Of a stretch of DNA of 64,000 nt, positions 48,901 through 60,339 are shown in pieces. Made by a program: the position numbers and the translations under genes. The first letter of the stretch is position 1. The number at the start of each line of letters is the position of its first letter. The notes beneath the pieces are model-generated. The model was not told where the DNA came from. It searched no databases and was given only the letters and a program-made list of their open reading frames with translations. Source of the DNA: Stropharia rugosoannulata (Eukaryota > Basidiomycota > Agaricomycetes > Agaricales > Strophariaceae); NCBI GenBank assembly GCA_028532985.1, contig JANCIK010000006.1, forward strand, positions 3,534,001 through 3,598,000, written 5' to 3'.

Positions 48901-50106
48901 TTTGTCCTTCAATATACACAGTCCATCTTTGAATTCCACGTGTCCTTTTGCATCGTCTAGTCGACTGACTGACAGTAAACAATTTGGCGCCTCGGGAACG
49001 TGCAGTACATCTCGCAACTGATGGCGTTTGATGGTTCCGTTTACTGACATGTGCACGATCACTGTGCCTCGTCCTTGCGCCTTTGCTGAGCCTGGACCTA
49101 TACCCGAAATTGTGGAGTTTGAGAGTGGATAATATTCTGTGAATGCGTCTCGAGCCGTGCAAATATGTGATGTGGTTCCGGAGTCCAGTAGCCAGTCATA
49201 CTTTGAGATCTCCTTTGTAGTGTATCCCATGTACGAGAATTCATTGAGTCCCGAATTTGCGTCCGTTTCCTTTGCTTGATGTGCACGGTTCCCACGACTA
49301 GGTTTGCTTCGTCCCTTTGGACCCTGACCTTCCTTTCCTCCACCTTTAGCCCAACACTCCGTGGATATATGCCCCTTCTTGTGGCAATTATAGCATTCCT
49401 TTTCGCTATTTTCCTTGGCCTTGAATCTCCCTGAAGATTTATATCCTCTGGCTTGTAGTGATGCACTTGTATTATCATTAGTTCTCCCTTTACGACGTCG
49501 ATCTTCCTCCAATAAAATTGCTATGAGCTCGTGTGATTTTAGAACGGGTTTATTCCCACTTGATCCGAGATAAGATGAAGTGTAGTTGTCCCACGACTCT
49601 GGAAGTGAAGTGATGAGGATCATGACAAAGTCTTCATCCGAAACTATGTTGTCCATGATGTGTAGCTCCTCCTGTAAGCGCCGTAAACCTGATACATGCT
49701 CTACCATGTCGAATCCCTCCTCGGCTGTAGCTCTGTATAATGCCCTTCGAGTGGCAAGAATTCCCAATCTGCCTTTAGATTCCTTGACTGTGGTAAGCTG
49801 TTCCCACATCTGCCGTGCTGTAGTTGCGCCGCTGATGTGTATCATTTCCGCATCTCCAATTGACAGTTCTATTCTGGTACGTGTCTTGGCGTCGCCATCG
49901 CGCCATCTCTTCTGTGCCGCCAACTCTTCCGTAGTTGGTGTCTTCTCATCTGCTGATCCTGGCATCTTCGAGTCCGCCTCGATATATTGATCCAGTCCAA
50001 GGTCACGAAGTACCGCAAGCATGCGTCACTTCCACGGCATCCAATTAGTGGCCTTCAGTAATTCCATTCGGTAGCCTCCCGATGTGTACGTAGTCTCGTC
50101 CGCCAT
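45910..50106 (-). mobile_element. Ty1/copia gag-pol open frame (start at 50106 or 50022)
   Basis: The continuous frame from ATG 50022 to 45910 encodes 1370 aa. Order: gag with retrotran_gag/UBN2-like region, zinc knuckle CYNCHKKGHISTEC (about residue 208), protease DSGTTSH (about 281), integrase HRRYGH and CESC (about 416-455) with DNGKE and YSPSQNGVAERFN, reverse transcriptase with VWVDDF (about 1041), and RNase H with STSEAEY (about 1255) and ADIFTKG. This is the copia order (integrase before RT). An in-frame ATG at 50106 opens a more usual gag N-terminus (MADETTYTSGGYR) but is cut by TGA at 50026-50028, where relatives carry an Arg codon (CGA to TGA). Translation from 50022 would lose about 28 residues. 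Otherwise no break is seen. Confidence 0.95.
45921..45930 (-). other. Polypurine tract of copia element
   Basis: On the minus strand CAAGGGGGAG directly precedes the 3' LTR, the expected primer site for plus-strand DNA synthesis. The stop region of the gag-pol frame overlaps it. Confidence 0.8.
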
Positions 50107-50180
50107 CACGTCGAGTAGTTATATATAGATGAGAGTAAATATAGAGTAAGAGATTTGATGTTTTGATTTAGTTACGGGTG

Positions 50181-50195
50181 CCGGGGCTCATAACC
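50181..50195 (-). other. Primer-binding site, half-tRNA initiator-Met type
   Basis: Directly after the 5' LTR the minus strand reads GGTTATGAGCCCCGG. This is complementary to the anticodon arm of initiator tRNA-Met (CCGGGGCUCAUAACC), not to a tRNA 3' end. Drosophila copia and yeast Ty5 use the same half-tRNA priming. Confidence 0.75.
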
Positions 50196-50405
50196 TATTG
50201 AGCGCAGTGTATAAAAGATAGAATAGAATTAATTTATGGAGGCTCTACGAGCTCCCTTATATATGTAGTGTACATACTTCGAGAACTATCTACAATGTAC
50301 TCATGTAGAATGAAAGGTATATGACTAATTGTATTTGTAAGTCAGATGAGTAAGTCAAAGTAATTATGACTTGAGGTGCTGAATATTCGAGCACCTACTC
50401 CAACA
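50196..50405 (-). repeat. 5' LTR of copia element (210 bp)
   Basis: Same 210 bp as the other LTR by eye, with no difference found. It is followed on the plus strand by GAGGC (50406-50410), the second target-site copy. Confidence 0.95.
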
Positions 50406-51169
50406 GAGGCATGTGCATGAGGACTAACTTTGCGCTTCTGCGAAGGTACTTGCTACGGCAGACACGCTCACGAAAAGGAAAACATGATGGACGACGACAA
50501 CATATGATATGGTGGCTGCGGTGCGGAAATGCAACGGAAACAGCAAGACATATTTTTTCTGGAATGTTCTATGTCAGTGCCAGCTGCAGGCGGGCGTGAA
50601 GGACTGAGGTGGGGGAATCCGGATACAGATGTTCTTGTCTCTGTCCTTTCATAAAAGTTTGTCCCTCTGTCCTCTCATAGCCCCCCGGTCCCTCCGGCCG
50701 ACCCGCCATTCGATGATGCTTGTGCCGCGTAACACACCTGTATAGCGTTCTCGTTCCGCGTCGACACTGTCAGACAGGGCGGGGGTACTCGACGTCTGGC
50801 GGGACGAGTGCGCTTGTGAACGGCGGCACAGCCGGGCCCCCTGGGGAACCAGGACGAACTTGGTGGACCGCGCACTGAGGTCCGAAATTACTCCGCGCGC
50901 GCGTTTTATACTTTGCGCACCCTAAGGCGACTGGTCGTGCACGCCTGCATGCATGCACGTTGCAATGCACACAGGGAGGTAGCGCATTTTATTTTGTACA
51001 TTTAGAAGGCACCCTTATACCAGATTCTACAACGAGAATCTATATATACTACTACTAACCTATGAACCTGTATTGGGCTTGAAATCATGCAGCTTTAGTA
51101 AATAGAAAGTCACAGTTATTATTTTACAACACGTGCTATCCTATTATTTAAGACAGATTATATATCAGA

Positions 51170-53561
51170 TTATAAGTACGTGATAGAACGAGCCGGACAG
51201 TGTTGCCAATCAAATGTGGCATTATGTGGCGTCGTCCGCGTTCTGCTGTGATACAAGTAATCATCGATGGCTTGGAGTACTTCCTGACAAGATGGGTGAG
51301 CACGACAAATGTACTTTTTGTGTTTTCGTATAAATGTGGCCGTGGCATAGTCGCGAGCGCACTCGTTGAGAAGGGTTGGTAGAGCTTTATAGAATGGTTT
51401 CATGGTGACGGGATAATAGCTATGGTCAGAAGGGATGTGGTACATGTACCGCTTCATCCCAGCCTTGCGATAAAGTCGACGACTCCGCCACTGCCTCGTG
51501 TTGTTCTTGGATCCCTTCTCCCCAAAATAAATGCCTCCACAGCACATGCATGATGATTTGACTTTGACGTGCAGTTTCCGCGGCACGAAATGTAGCCAGA
51601 TAAAACTTTTGAGTAGAACCATAATTGTCACGTTAAAGTGCCTTCTCAATAGTCCGATACCATTGGCTGCAGAATATTCAATTGTTTTCCATAGCACATA
51701 CGAGCACCCGGTCATCGCTATGTCTTCATAAGAGCATACATGGAATGCGCTGCAATCAATAGCCATTTCCGATGCGCTTATAAACGCGATATGCGGTTGT
51801 CTGTGACATGGCCAGTTATCGCATTTGGGATATATATCCAGTGCATACATACACAGCGCCGTTGTCAAATTTGGGCTCAATAGATATTTTTGGAGTTGGG
51901 TTTGAAGATATGGAAGTATCTTCTCGAGGAAAGGATAAAGTTGGCGACGCTAAACTCCTAGATAAGTAAGAAATGGAATACATGACTCTGGCTGCTTACC
52001 CAGCTTTCCTTTTGGAAGCAAACATGTAAGAAAGTTGTGTTTTTCATAGGCCACACTCTATCCATGTCCAGGCTGGCTATTATTCCTTGCCAGGGCTCCG
52101 TTATAACTTCTTGACTTTTAATTGAAAGCAGTAGCCATGTACATATTTGGTCCCTTTGAGTCTCCTGATCTGTGTTAAGGTAGTCAAGGCAAAGTTGTGT
52201 AGTACGAAGCTGGCATTCATCGTGAGAGCCTATGAAATACTCTCCACTGCGTGTTCTGTCGTGAAGAAAGTCTTCAAAAGAAGCATGCCGTATAAATCGT
52301 GGTTGATGATTATGATTTTCTCGGGGTATGGAACAAAGTGGAGCCATTGCTAAATCGATGTCGTCTTCGCCTATGCCGAGCAGAGAAGCCATCATTACGA
52401 CAGGCATGTAATTCGATAAGGTGATTGATATGATCGCGAGCGCTGTGGTAACGTTGGGATGAGACTGTAGAAGATGAATATACATGGCGTCCAATTCTGC
52501 AAATGGCAGTTTATGGTTGGCTGCTCTGAGTCCCAAGACAATTTCCAGGCGTCGGTGGGGTAGATCATCAAGTGCTGAAATGTATTTAATGACAACCGAA
52601 GGAAATATAAATTGTCCCGAAGACTTCTCGACCAGAGTGTCGACAACGTGATTTTCAGGCCAGTGCAGAGGAATATAATGGCTATATGGGTGCTTAGACT
52701 TGATTTGTTGGAATGAATCCTCGAGGAAACGCCGAATATCTGCGTTTGACTGGTAGTCGGTGGCAAGAATCAACGAACTCCACAGGCCGTACATTGGATT
52801 GTTATTAAATGCATGCATGATATCAACCTCTGGACGACTGGAAATCAGGACAGTCATTGAAGCTAGGTTACACGTGACGAGCTGTGCAATGCTGTGCAAC
52901 ACGAGGCGACGCTGGTCACGATCAATGCATTCATCGAGTCCATCGATGATTATGGTGTTTGGAATTGCTATATTGTAGTTCTTGAACTTGACTCCATACG
53001 ACAATAAAGTCTGTAGAGGTTGAATCACCAGGAGGCGCATCTGATCTTCAAGAGCCAAGTTGAATATCAGCGGATCGTGGTTTATGGCTTGTTGCACGAA
53101 GGGTATAATGAACGGAATAGATTTTGTGATCTGGTAGCAAATGGTCGCGACAAAGAATCTGGTGTGGTTTCTTGTTTCGTCCGACTTCGAGAAGAAAAAG
53201 CTAGCTAGCAGTCGTTCCTGCCTGACGCACTCCTTCGCCATCGTTTGCAATATTGCAGATTTTCCTGCTCCAGCGGGTCCGTACAAGAAGGAAATACGGG
53301 TTTCGGGGTCAACATCTCCATTTATGCGCTTGTGGAAATGATCACGGATAGCAGTACGTGTTTCTGAATGGCATCGAGGGGCTTCAGCATTGTGCAATGC
53401 ATTTTTTGCAACATATGAGATTAAAATGTCTACAAATATGACTAATGAATGAATGAGTAGAGGTCGGGGTCCTATTACATACCGAGTGGGGAAGACAAAT
53501 TGCCTTGATGTTGAACAAATGTTCCTCCCGTTATGACGAGTTGCTTTGCATTGGAAAACAT
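51170..53561 (-). CDS. NACHT-C: NLR-like NACHT NTPase, minus strand
   Basis: Minus-strand exons 53561-53483 (79 nt), 53429-52000 and 51949-51170 give 762 aa. Exon 1 reads MFSNAKQLVITGGTFVQHQ. The core has GPAGAGKSAI, TIIIDGLDEC and ISSRPEVDIMHAF. Exon positions and phases (1 and 0) match NACHT-B and -D exactly. The C-terminal exon diverges widely from B and D except for one segment, CMCCGGIYFGEKGSKN then RQWRSRRLYRKAG and a YxYxIP stretch, which is strongly kept. The frame is intact. Of the three complete paralogues this is the most divergent, and it is the nearest relative of truncated NACHT-A. Confidence 0.87.
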
Positions 53562-54566
53562 GTTAGTGCTGTACATTGTCTGTGTTTCCGTGGAAATTTG
53601 GTTGAGTTGTAGAGGTACAACACGGCGCTCACTGTGAATCTGAAAAATGATGAAGTAAGAGCAGGGGAATACAGTGGATGAAACTGATACAGTAATACGC
53701 TCGCTTTATACTCCTGGGAATATTATGCTGTGCTGAACAAGTTTACCGTTCATGACGTGCTGTGCAAGTGCATGTCTAAAATGTGAGAAGGACATGTGAG
53801 TACTATACATACAAAGATAGATAGATATAGTCAAACGGATAGATGAGAAGCTGTACGGAGTTTCTTGCCATCACGCACTGCTGCTATGAGGAATCCTAAC
53901 TCCGCGTCAGTTTGGCATACTACTGTAAGGGTATCGTGAGCGGCGGGCGCACCGTTATTAGGACAAAGCACAGCCCTTTGACAGTCTGATGTACATCAAG
54001 TAGGTATAGCAACTGTTCATGTGGTTGGCACCTAGCAATCCGGGGTCGTGGGTTATTTCAGCTGAGAGTAAATTTCTAGGCAGGTGGTCTTCTCACAGGT
54101 GTTTACCGTGTACAAAGCACTTTCCGACAAGCGTTTGCATTTCAACATGATATATGTGTTGTGGTACACGGACCAAAGGCAGACAAGGAAAGACCAAGAC
54201 AGTGGCGCAATCACTGTGTCTAACCAATTAAAATAGTGCAGCATTTCAAGCAGGTTTATGATTTTGATAATTATAAACCGTGCATAACAGGCGTATGGGT
54301 ACAAATAAAGATATAGAGTGTTTCTAATGTATATTTTGCACGCTTTCAAAGCCATATATCCAATTTTTAAGGGGACAATATGTACGTACATCCACATACA
54401 CGGACAGACCATTGCAATACTTAAAGGCAGATGTGCGTGTAATGACTTGGGCTCCCCTAAGTACTCTACTACTTTGTTTACTGTGTACGCCCTAAGCCGC
54501 AGCGTAGGGAGGCGGAATTTGTATACTTTAAATATATGCAAGCATGTCTGGAGTCCTGCCACACCT
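53562..54566. other. Intergenic between NACHT-C and duplication unit 2
   Basis: AT-rich. Frames at 54053-54680 have no motif. Contains the divergent upstream regions of NACHT-C. Confidence 0.45.
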
Positions 54567-57500
54567 GGACATACGAATGAATTATGCCGATATATTTGTA
54601 CACCTTCTTTGCGCTTGATTGAGAACGCGACCGTCTGGATTTTCATACATCTTATCCCACACATCATCGCACTCATTTGATCTAGAGTATACTTGATACG
54701 CAGCCTCGTCCATTTACACAGATCATTTGCACCGCCCTACAGGCAGTGTCACAGCATATCAACTGTCATCAACCCATATACAGATCATTGCTATGCGTGG
54801 ACTCCTTGGGGGATCTTTATTCACACAGATCACTTGCACCGCCCTGTAGGCAGTGTCAGAACATGTTAACCGTTTTTAATCTATATATAGGTCATTAATA
54901 TACGTGGATTCTTTGGGGCGGTCGGTCTTCAGCCGTATCCCCTGTTTCCATTCTTCGTCCCAAGTTTACAGGAGCGACAAAGCTCTCCGCCCCTTTCTTC
55001 TTTTTTACACATTTCACTGGAGAACCAAACAGTCTCCGAATGTTGGATAACGCCACAAATCTTATAATCACGGGTGGAACATTTACCCAGAGCCACGACA
55101 AATCATGGGCATCTCTTGGTACGCCATAGTAGAAACTATGAAACATAAGTCATTTGACTCTTCGATAGGGCCATTACTTGCGGCCGTAGTGCCCAACGCC
55201 TTTCACAATGCCGATGCCAGTTATGATCCCCCTCGATGCCACCCGGAAACACGAGTTGCTATCCGCGATACTCTGCACCAACGCATCGCTGGCAATCTTA
55301 ACCCAGAGACCTGTATTTCCTTTCTTTATGGTCCCGCGGGATCTGGAAAGTCAGCCATACTTCAAACCATGGCCGAGGAGTGCTTAAGTCAAGGACGTCT
55401 GCTTGCTGGATTCTTTCTCTGGAAGTCGGACAATACAAGGAACCACACGAAAGGTTTTGTCGCTACAATCTGCTATCAGATAATTCAGAAAATACCGCGA
55501 ATGAAGGCCATTGTTTCCCACGTCATCGAAAATGATCCTTTTGTGCTCAGTAGGACGCCCGAAGTTCAAATGCGATCTCTGATCATCGAGCCTCTTCAGT
55601 GCCTGCAATCGGAAGGCTTCTTTGATGGAAATACACCCCATCCAACTCTCATTGTTGTGGACGGCATTGATGAATGCATTCAGATCACAGACCGACAAAA
55701 TCTCTTGCACATCATCGCACATATGATCATTGCCACCCCAGTAACGGTTATTGTATCTAGCCGCCCTGAAGTCGACATCATGCACGTATTTAACCACCAT
55801 CCAATGCAAGGACTTTGGCATTCCTTTGTTCTGGGTTCAGATTACCAATCCAATGAGGATATTCGACGCTTCCTTGTGGATTCATTCCAGCAAATCAAGT
55901 CGACTCACCCTTATGCCCATTGTATTCCCATACTCTGGCCGGAAGACCGCGTCCTTAATACCCTGGTTTCCAAAGCTTCTGGGCAATTTATATTTGCTTC
56001 GGTTGTCATTAAATATATTTCGCCGTTCAATGATCTACCCCATCGTCGCCTCGAGGTTGTTATGGGGCTCAGACCAGCCAACCGCGGATTACCGTTTGCT
56101 GAACTCGATGAAATGTATAGCCATCTCCTGAGGTCTCATCCTGATATTGAAACAGCGCTCAAAATCATAGCACTTGTTGCTACATCATCTATGAAGATCG
56201 CTCTACTGACTGCTGTGCTGAAGTTGGAACTAGAAGACGTTGAGCTATTGCTGGATCCACTATGTTCAGTACTTGAGTCGGATAGATATATACATTCTGG
56301 ATGGATTATACGACATGCATCGTTCAAGGACTTTCTTCAGGATAAAACGCGGAGCAAACAATATTTCATAGGTTCTATGGAAGACTGTCGACTTCGTACC
56401 GCCCAACTGTGCCTTGATTATATCTACGCCCATTCAAATGAGCAGAATTCCAGAAATGATGCATGGGATTATTTCCTGAACGCCATTCTAGAGCCAGATA
56501 TTTTAACGGACCCCTGGAACGATATGATAAATGGCATGTGTATGGACAAAATCTGGCCTTTAAAAAATGCATCAGTCTTGTATATGCTCTTGGATGAGCC
56601 TGAAGATTACGTGGTAAGCTATACTCAAACTGTATGATGTATACCCTTTTTACTCAACAGATTAACTTAGCCTTCGGACAGATTATATCGCTTGGTTGAC
56701 AAAATGCTGCCACAACTTCAAGAACAAGTTCAAGTGTATCTGCTGCGGCCCCGCTTAACGGCAAAATTGTGTTTATTTGCACTGGGTTTAGACAAATATA
56801 CCTATCCCTCTCGACATCCACGTGTACCGCGCACTATTTTCCGGGTCAATTCAGACGTGTTATTTGACTCCAGCGCATTGCTTATGTATGGCGACTCTTA
56901 CTTAGGGGGAAATCGCAAAGTCCTGTGGAGAACCCTCGAATATTCTGCCCCCAATGGCATCAAATTACTTAGAAAGCATTTCAACATCACATTTATGGCC
57001 CTATTTGCTAATTATCTGCGGCAATGTTTTGTTCCACTCAGGCTGCACGTCGAACCCATTTGTGATTGTTGTCATGGACAGTACTATGGGATACGGGGGA
57101 GCAAAAATAAACCAAGGCAGTGGCGGAGTCGCCGTGTTTATCGACAGGCTGGAATAAAGACCTACAAGTATAAAATCCCTTATCAACATGACTATTATCG
57201 TCTGTTCGCAGGTTTCGAAATTCTACTGACTATCTTCAAAGAGTGTTCTCTAAATTATACAATAGCTGCATTTGTCCGACAGCACAGAAACCAAATATGC
57301 ACTAATTACAAACCATGGCGTCAGGAAGCTCTCCAAGTCATGCAAGAGTATTTATATCGGAGCAGAAAGCAGTACTCGTCGGAAAACGAAGAAATTGCCA
57401 TGGACTTCGCCAATAACAGAATCATTCGTACAAACTGACGAGGAAATTAATTTTTCAATTGTATATAAACCTTTTGACCCTATCTACATGTACAAATATA

Positions 57501-57619
57501 TTTTCAATAGTGGCTGAGATCGTTAAGACATCAAAGACCGAATTTGGCCGATGTGGAAGTGAATTGGAAAGGGGTAAGTATTACGAGAATAGGGTTAGCA
57601 TTCGCCAACCGGTGCAACA
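54567..57619 (+). repeat. 3.05-kb segmental duplication, unit 2 (carries NACHT-D)
   Basis: Counterpart of 35575-38621, same orientation. The breakpoints fall at GGACATACG on the left and GGTGCAACA on the right. The tandem 102-bp promoter pair is also duplicated. Confidence 0.9.
55040..57438 (+). CDS. NACHT-D: NLR-like NACHT NTPase, twin of NACHT-B
   Basis: Exons 55040-55118, 55169-56613 and 56671-57438 give 763 aa. Exons 1 and 2 have the same length as in NACHT-B; exon 3 is 6 nt longer. The motifs GPAGSGKSAI, TLIVVDGIDEC and VSSRPEVDIMHVF and the C-terminal CDCCHGQYYGIRGSKN are intact. Amino-acid differences from NACHT-B include R to S before YDPP's region start, R to C before ISFLYGPAG, FFFW to FFLW, and a run of changes in exon 3 (residues about 535-565 and about 680-700). 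Both copies keep open frames, so both may be active. Confidence 0.88.
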
Positions 57620-58429
57620 AAGGGACGGTGTCTTCACCCGTGCATGTACAGGGACGGTATGGTAAGGTCTGCATACCAGTCGCAGGTGGATAGAGTTACA
57701 GGGAGCGATGATACTTACGGCCTGGGTCAAGCAAGGCACAGGAGAGCGATAAGCGCTAAGCGGGTATTTGATACGTGGTAATGCATAATACCTGGATTAT
57801 ATTAGGCTGGAGAGTGGAGCAAGGTCGCGTAGAGGATGGTAGCGCACAAATATCTATTAGCGCCGGTATACTTACAGAGAGAGTAGGGATGATGGGCTTT
57901 GGGATACCGCAGTGTTGTAGTCTAGTAATTGTTGACCTGGACCTGTTGCTTTTGTATAAACCGTGGCTGTAATCGAGTCTGGAAGAGGCCGTGGGACAAA
58001 GGGTGGAAGGATGGAGAAAGAGGTCATCATATGCGGCTCGGCTGCTTGAGTGCGGCAGGCAGGGCGGATGTGGGAGGACAGGTACACGCCATGACACCCT
58101 TGCCAATGGGTCGCACATTGGCGTGGCTGGGCGGTGTACCGTGTCCATGACAGGACCTTGCTCAATGAGAAGAACATTACGCACGTCTCCCACGCCATTA
58201 AATTCTCTCGCCGTCCCCACGGCCTCCTCAGCGCATGCCCTCCGCACAGACGAAACCCCATCACGGTCCAACCACACTGTCAACTCTGTTCCCCAGTCCC
58301 ATCCAATCCCCTCGTCCTGTGTCAACCCGTCCCTCACCCCGCACCATTGCCGCATGCCTCGTCGGTGTTCTCATCCACTTGCCCCATAGCGTGCCCACTC
58401 CTTCGCCTCCCGTCCCCTCCTGCATCTAC
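57620..58429. other. Intergenic, no gene seen
   Basis: Frames of 120-200 codons overlap on both strands (57756-58622) but have biased Pro/Ser/His composition and no motif. I consider them artefacts of local GC. Confidence 0.4.
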
Positions 58430-59370
58430 GCATCTTCGTCCGCTTTCACCTCTTTATCCCTTGTTTCCTCGAGCCCTTCTGACTTTTCCGTCGTTCCCTC
58501 GGTCCGAGGTACAGCCCCCAATCCGCGCCGCTGGAACATACAACACATACCGCTGCGCAACATGCATACGGTCAATGTGGTGGCGGGTAGCTGCTGGAGG
58601 GGCGAGTGAGGTCCGGGGGTGAGGTCCGGGGCTGATATGCGATGCAAGAGTGAGAGCGCAATGCGGCGCGGGTTGCAATTGAGGCACGCGTACGGGGAGC
58701 GTAGAGGCGGTGCGGTGACTGTGTGGGGATAAGGCCAAGTAGAGGGGTGAGAGGGCGCGTGATACTGAGCAGATATGCCTGACCTACAAGAGGGTCGAAC
58801 TGAGACGGAGCGTGCCCACGCCTGTGCGGCTGGTGGAGGTTGTGGACGGGTACGGCTGCGGAGGAAAGGCAGGTGGGTGGATGTATGCGCAGTCCCGGGA
58901 GATGTTGGTCCGAGAGGCGGGTTAGGCGGGGGCGGGGCCGATTGCGATTCGCTCTCGCATTCTCGGGTAGACCTGTAGCTGGTTGTGGGTGCAATCTGTG
59001 TTTTGCCAGATATGGGGTGCCCGTGTGCTGGAAGGACAGGCTCGGTAGGGCGGTGGGCACAAGGCGGTGGCGATATCGAATAAAGGAATGTACTGCACTG
59101 CACTGCATGCTGCACACCACGCCCCGTCCCGCCTCGCAGCGTAAGCCTTCCACACTTTCAACCTGCGCCGCATTGCGCTCTCGCTCTCACATCGCATCTC
59201 AGCCCCGGACCTTCCACGCTACACCATGCAACGCCGCACTGGCTGTATCTGTATGCATAACAGGAGGCGGTATACGTCATATATTCCAGTGGCTTGGATT
59301 GGGGGAATATACCTCGGACCGAGGGGTTCGGAGAAAACCAGGGATAAAGACATAAATGACAAGGAGCTTA
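58430..59370. repeat. Long imperfect inverted repeat (foldback-like)
   Basis: The left arm (about 58437-58675) is the inverse of the right arm (about 59158-59370). Shared words include GCGCCGCATTGCGCTCTC, CAGCCCCGGACCT, GATTGGGGG and TACCTCGGACCGAGG, with indels between them. The arms enclose about 480 bp without coding signs. Confidence 0.7.
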
Positions 59371-60339
59371 GTCTCTTGATTATGGCGCACCGAGCTCTAA
59401 TTGTACTCGCCAAGCCTTACAGAACAAAGTCAGTTTGATATTACAAAATCTATCCATTTTGCGTCGTTTGCCGTTCAGAACCTTCCCACAAGTCCAAATG
59501 TTTGTTTCCGCCTCACTCAACTTACCCTATGACTGAGTAATCTTATCTTATGACGTGCGGCTATCACGCGTTAACTGTCTCTGGCAATAGATATACTATA
59601 AAAGGGATAGTTTGTTGAAAACTAGACAAGTTTTCGATGTTCTCGAGGTACGTACGGGCAGAGTTTCTCCCCGCCCGAAGGCCTGGGATGTGGTTTAAAA
59701 AGAACAGGGAGACATACCTTGTTCAAGACACACAAACCCTCCAGGTCGGTCTGGGAGGACATAAGTCTGGTGCAACGTGACACAAGCTAATGCACTACAA
59801 GTTCTTGTTGGCAAGTATGATGACATCGAGTCTGGGGCATAACAATATGCCGGTCGTGACACTACAAGTCCACATTAGTAGGTAACGGCGCGTGAGGATG
59901 CATAGAAGTACTTACAAGGTCTGCCAGAGCACGGTGAGGGGATACATGTCTGCGAGGATGCATGCTGGCAAGAAGAAAGCGGTCTCGGGACTCGCCGAGC
60001 CAGACTCCTGCTAGTCTCTCCTGCGGAGCTTCATACGCACACGTAATGCCTTGCGGCTCTATCCCTTATCCATACAGAACTAGGCTAAATAAATAAATAT
60101 TTGGGGACCGAACACAGCATGGTCAGATACCAAGTGCCTCGCGCATTCACAACAGATGTAGTGTTCTTGAGAACATGAATATTTATTTATGTACACTACA
60201 AAGTACAAATAACTACATCCAACCGTCCCTTTCCCTCAGACTGTTGGTTGTATCCATGATGCCGTGCCATAACTGTAAGGACTATACAATAACACTTACC
60301 CAGAGAGTTGCAGTGGTCATCCACGTCTATTCATCCTGT
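59371..60339. other. Intergenic, with an orphan TATA-like box
   Basis: ATACTATAAAAGGG near 59590 looks like a good core promoter, but I see no gene start within 300 bp in either frame set. Otherwise featureless. Confidence 0.35.

Larger units (their letters stand above)
42929..50989. mobile_element. GC-rich repeat, copy B, interrupted by a copia retrotransposon
   Basis: 42929-45710 and 50411-50989 together match copy A (31602-35016) almost base for base. The copia insertion splits it at GAGGC. Differences from copy A include a short deletion near 44325, extra sequence around 44640-44740 and a mutated hairpin arm. Since copia lies inside it, this copy was in place first. Confidence 0.75.

Noticed and set aside
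57756..58622. Protein genes of 130-200 codons near 58 kb
   Set aside because: Competing frames on both strands with low-complexity composition, running into the inverted repeat.
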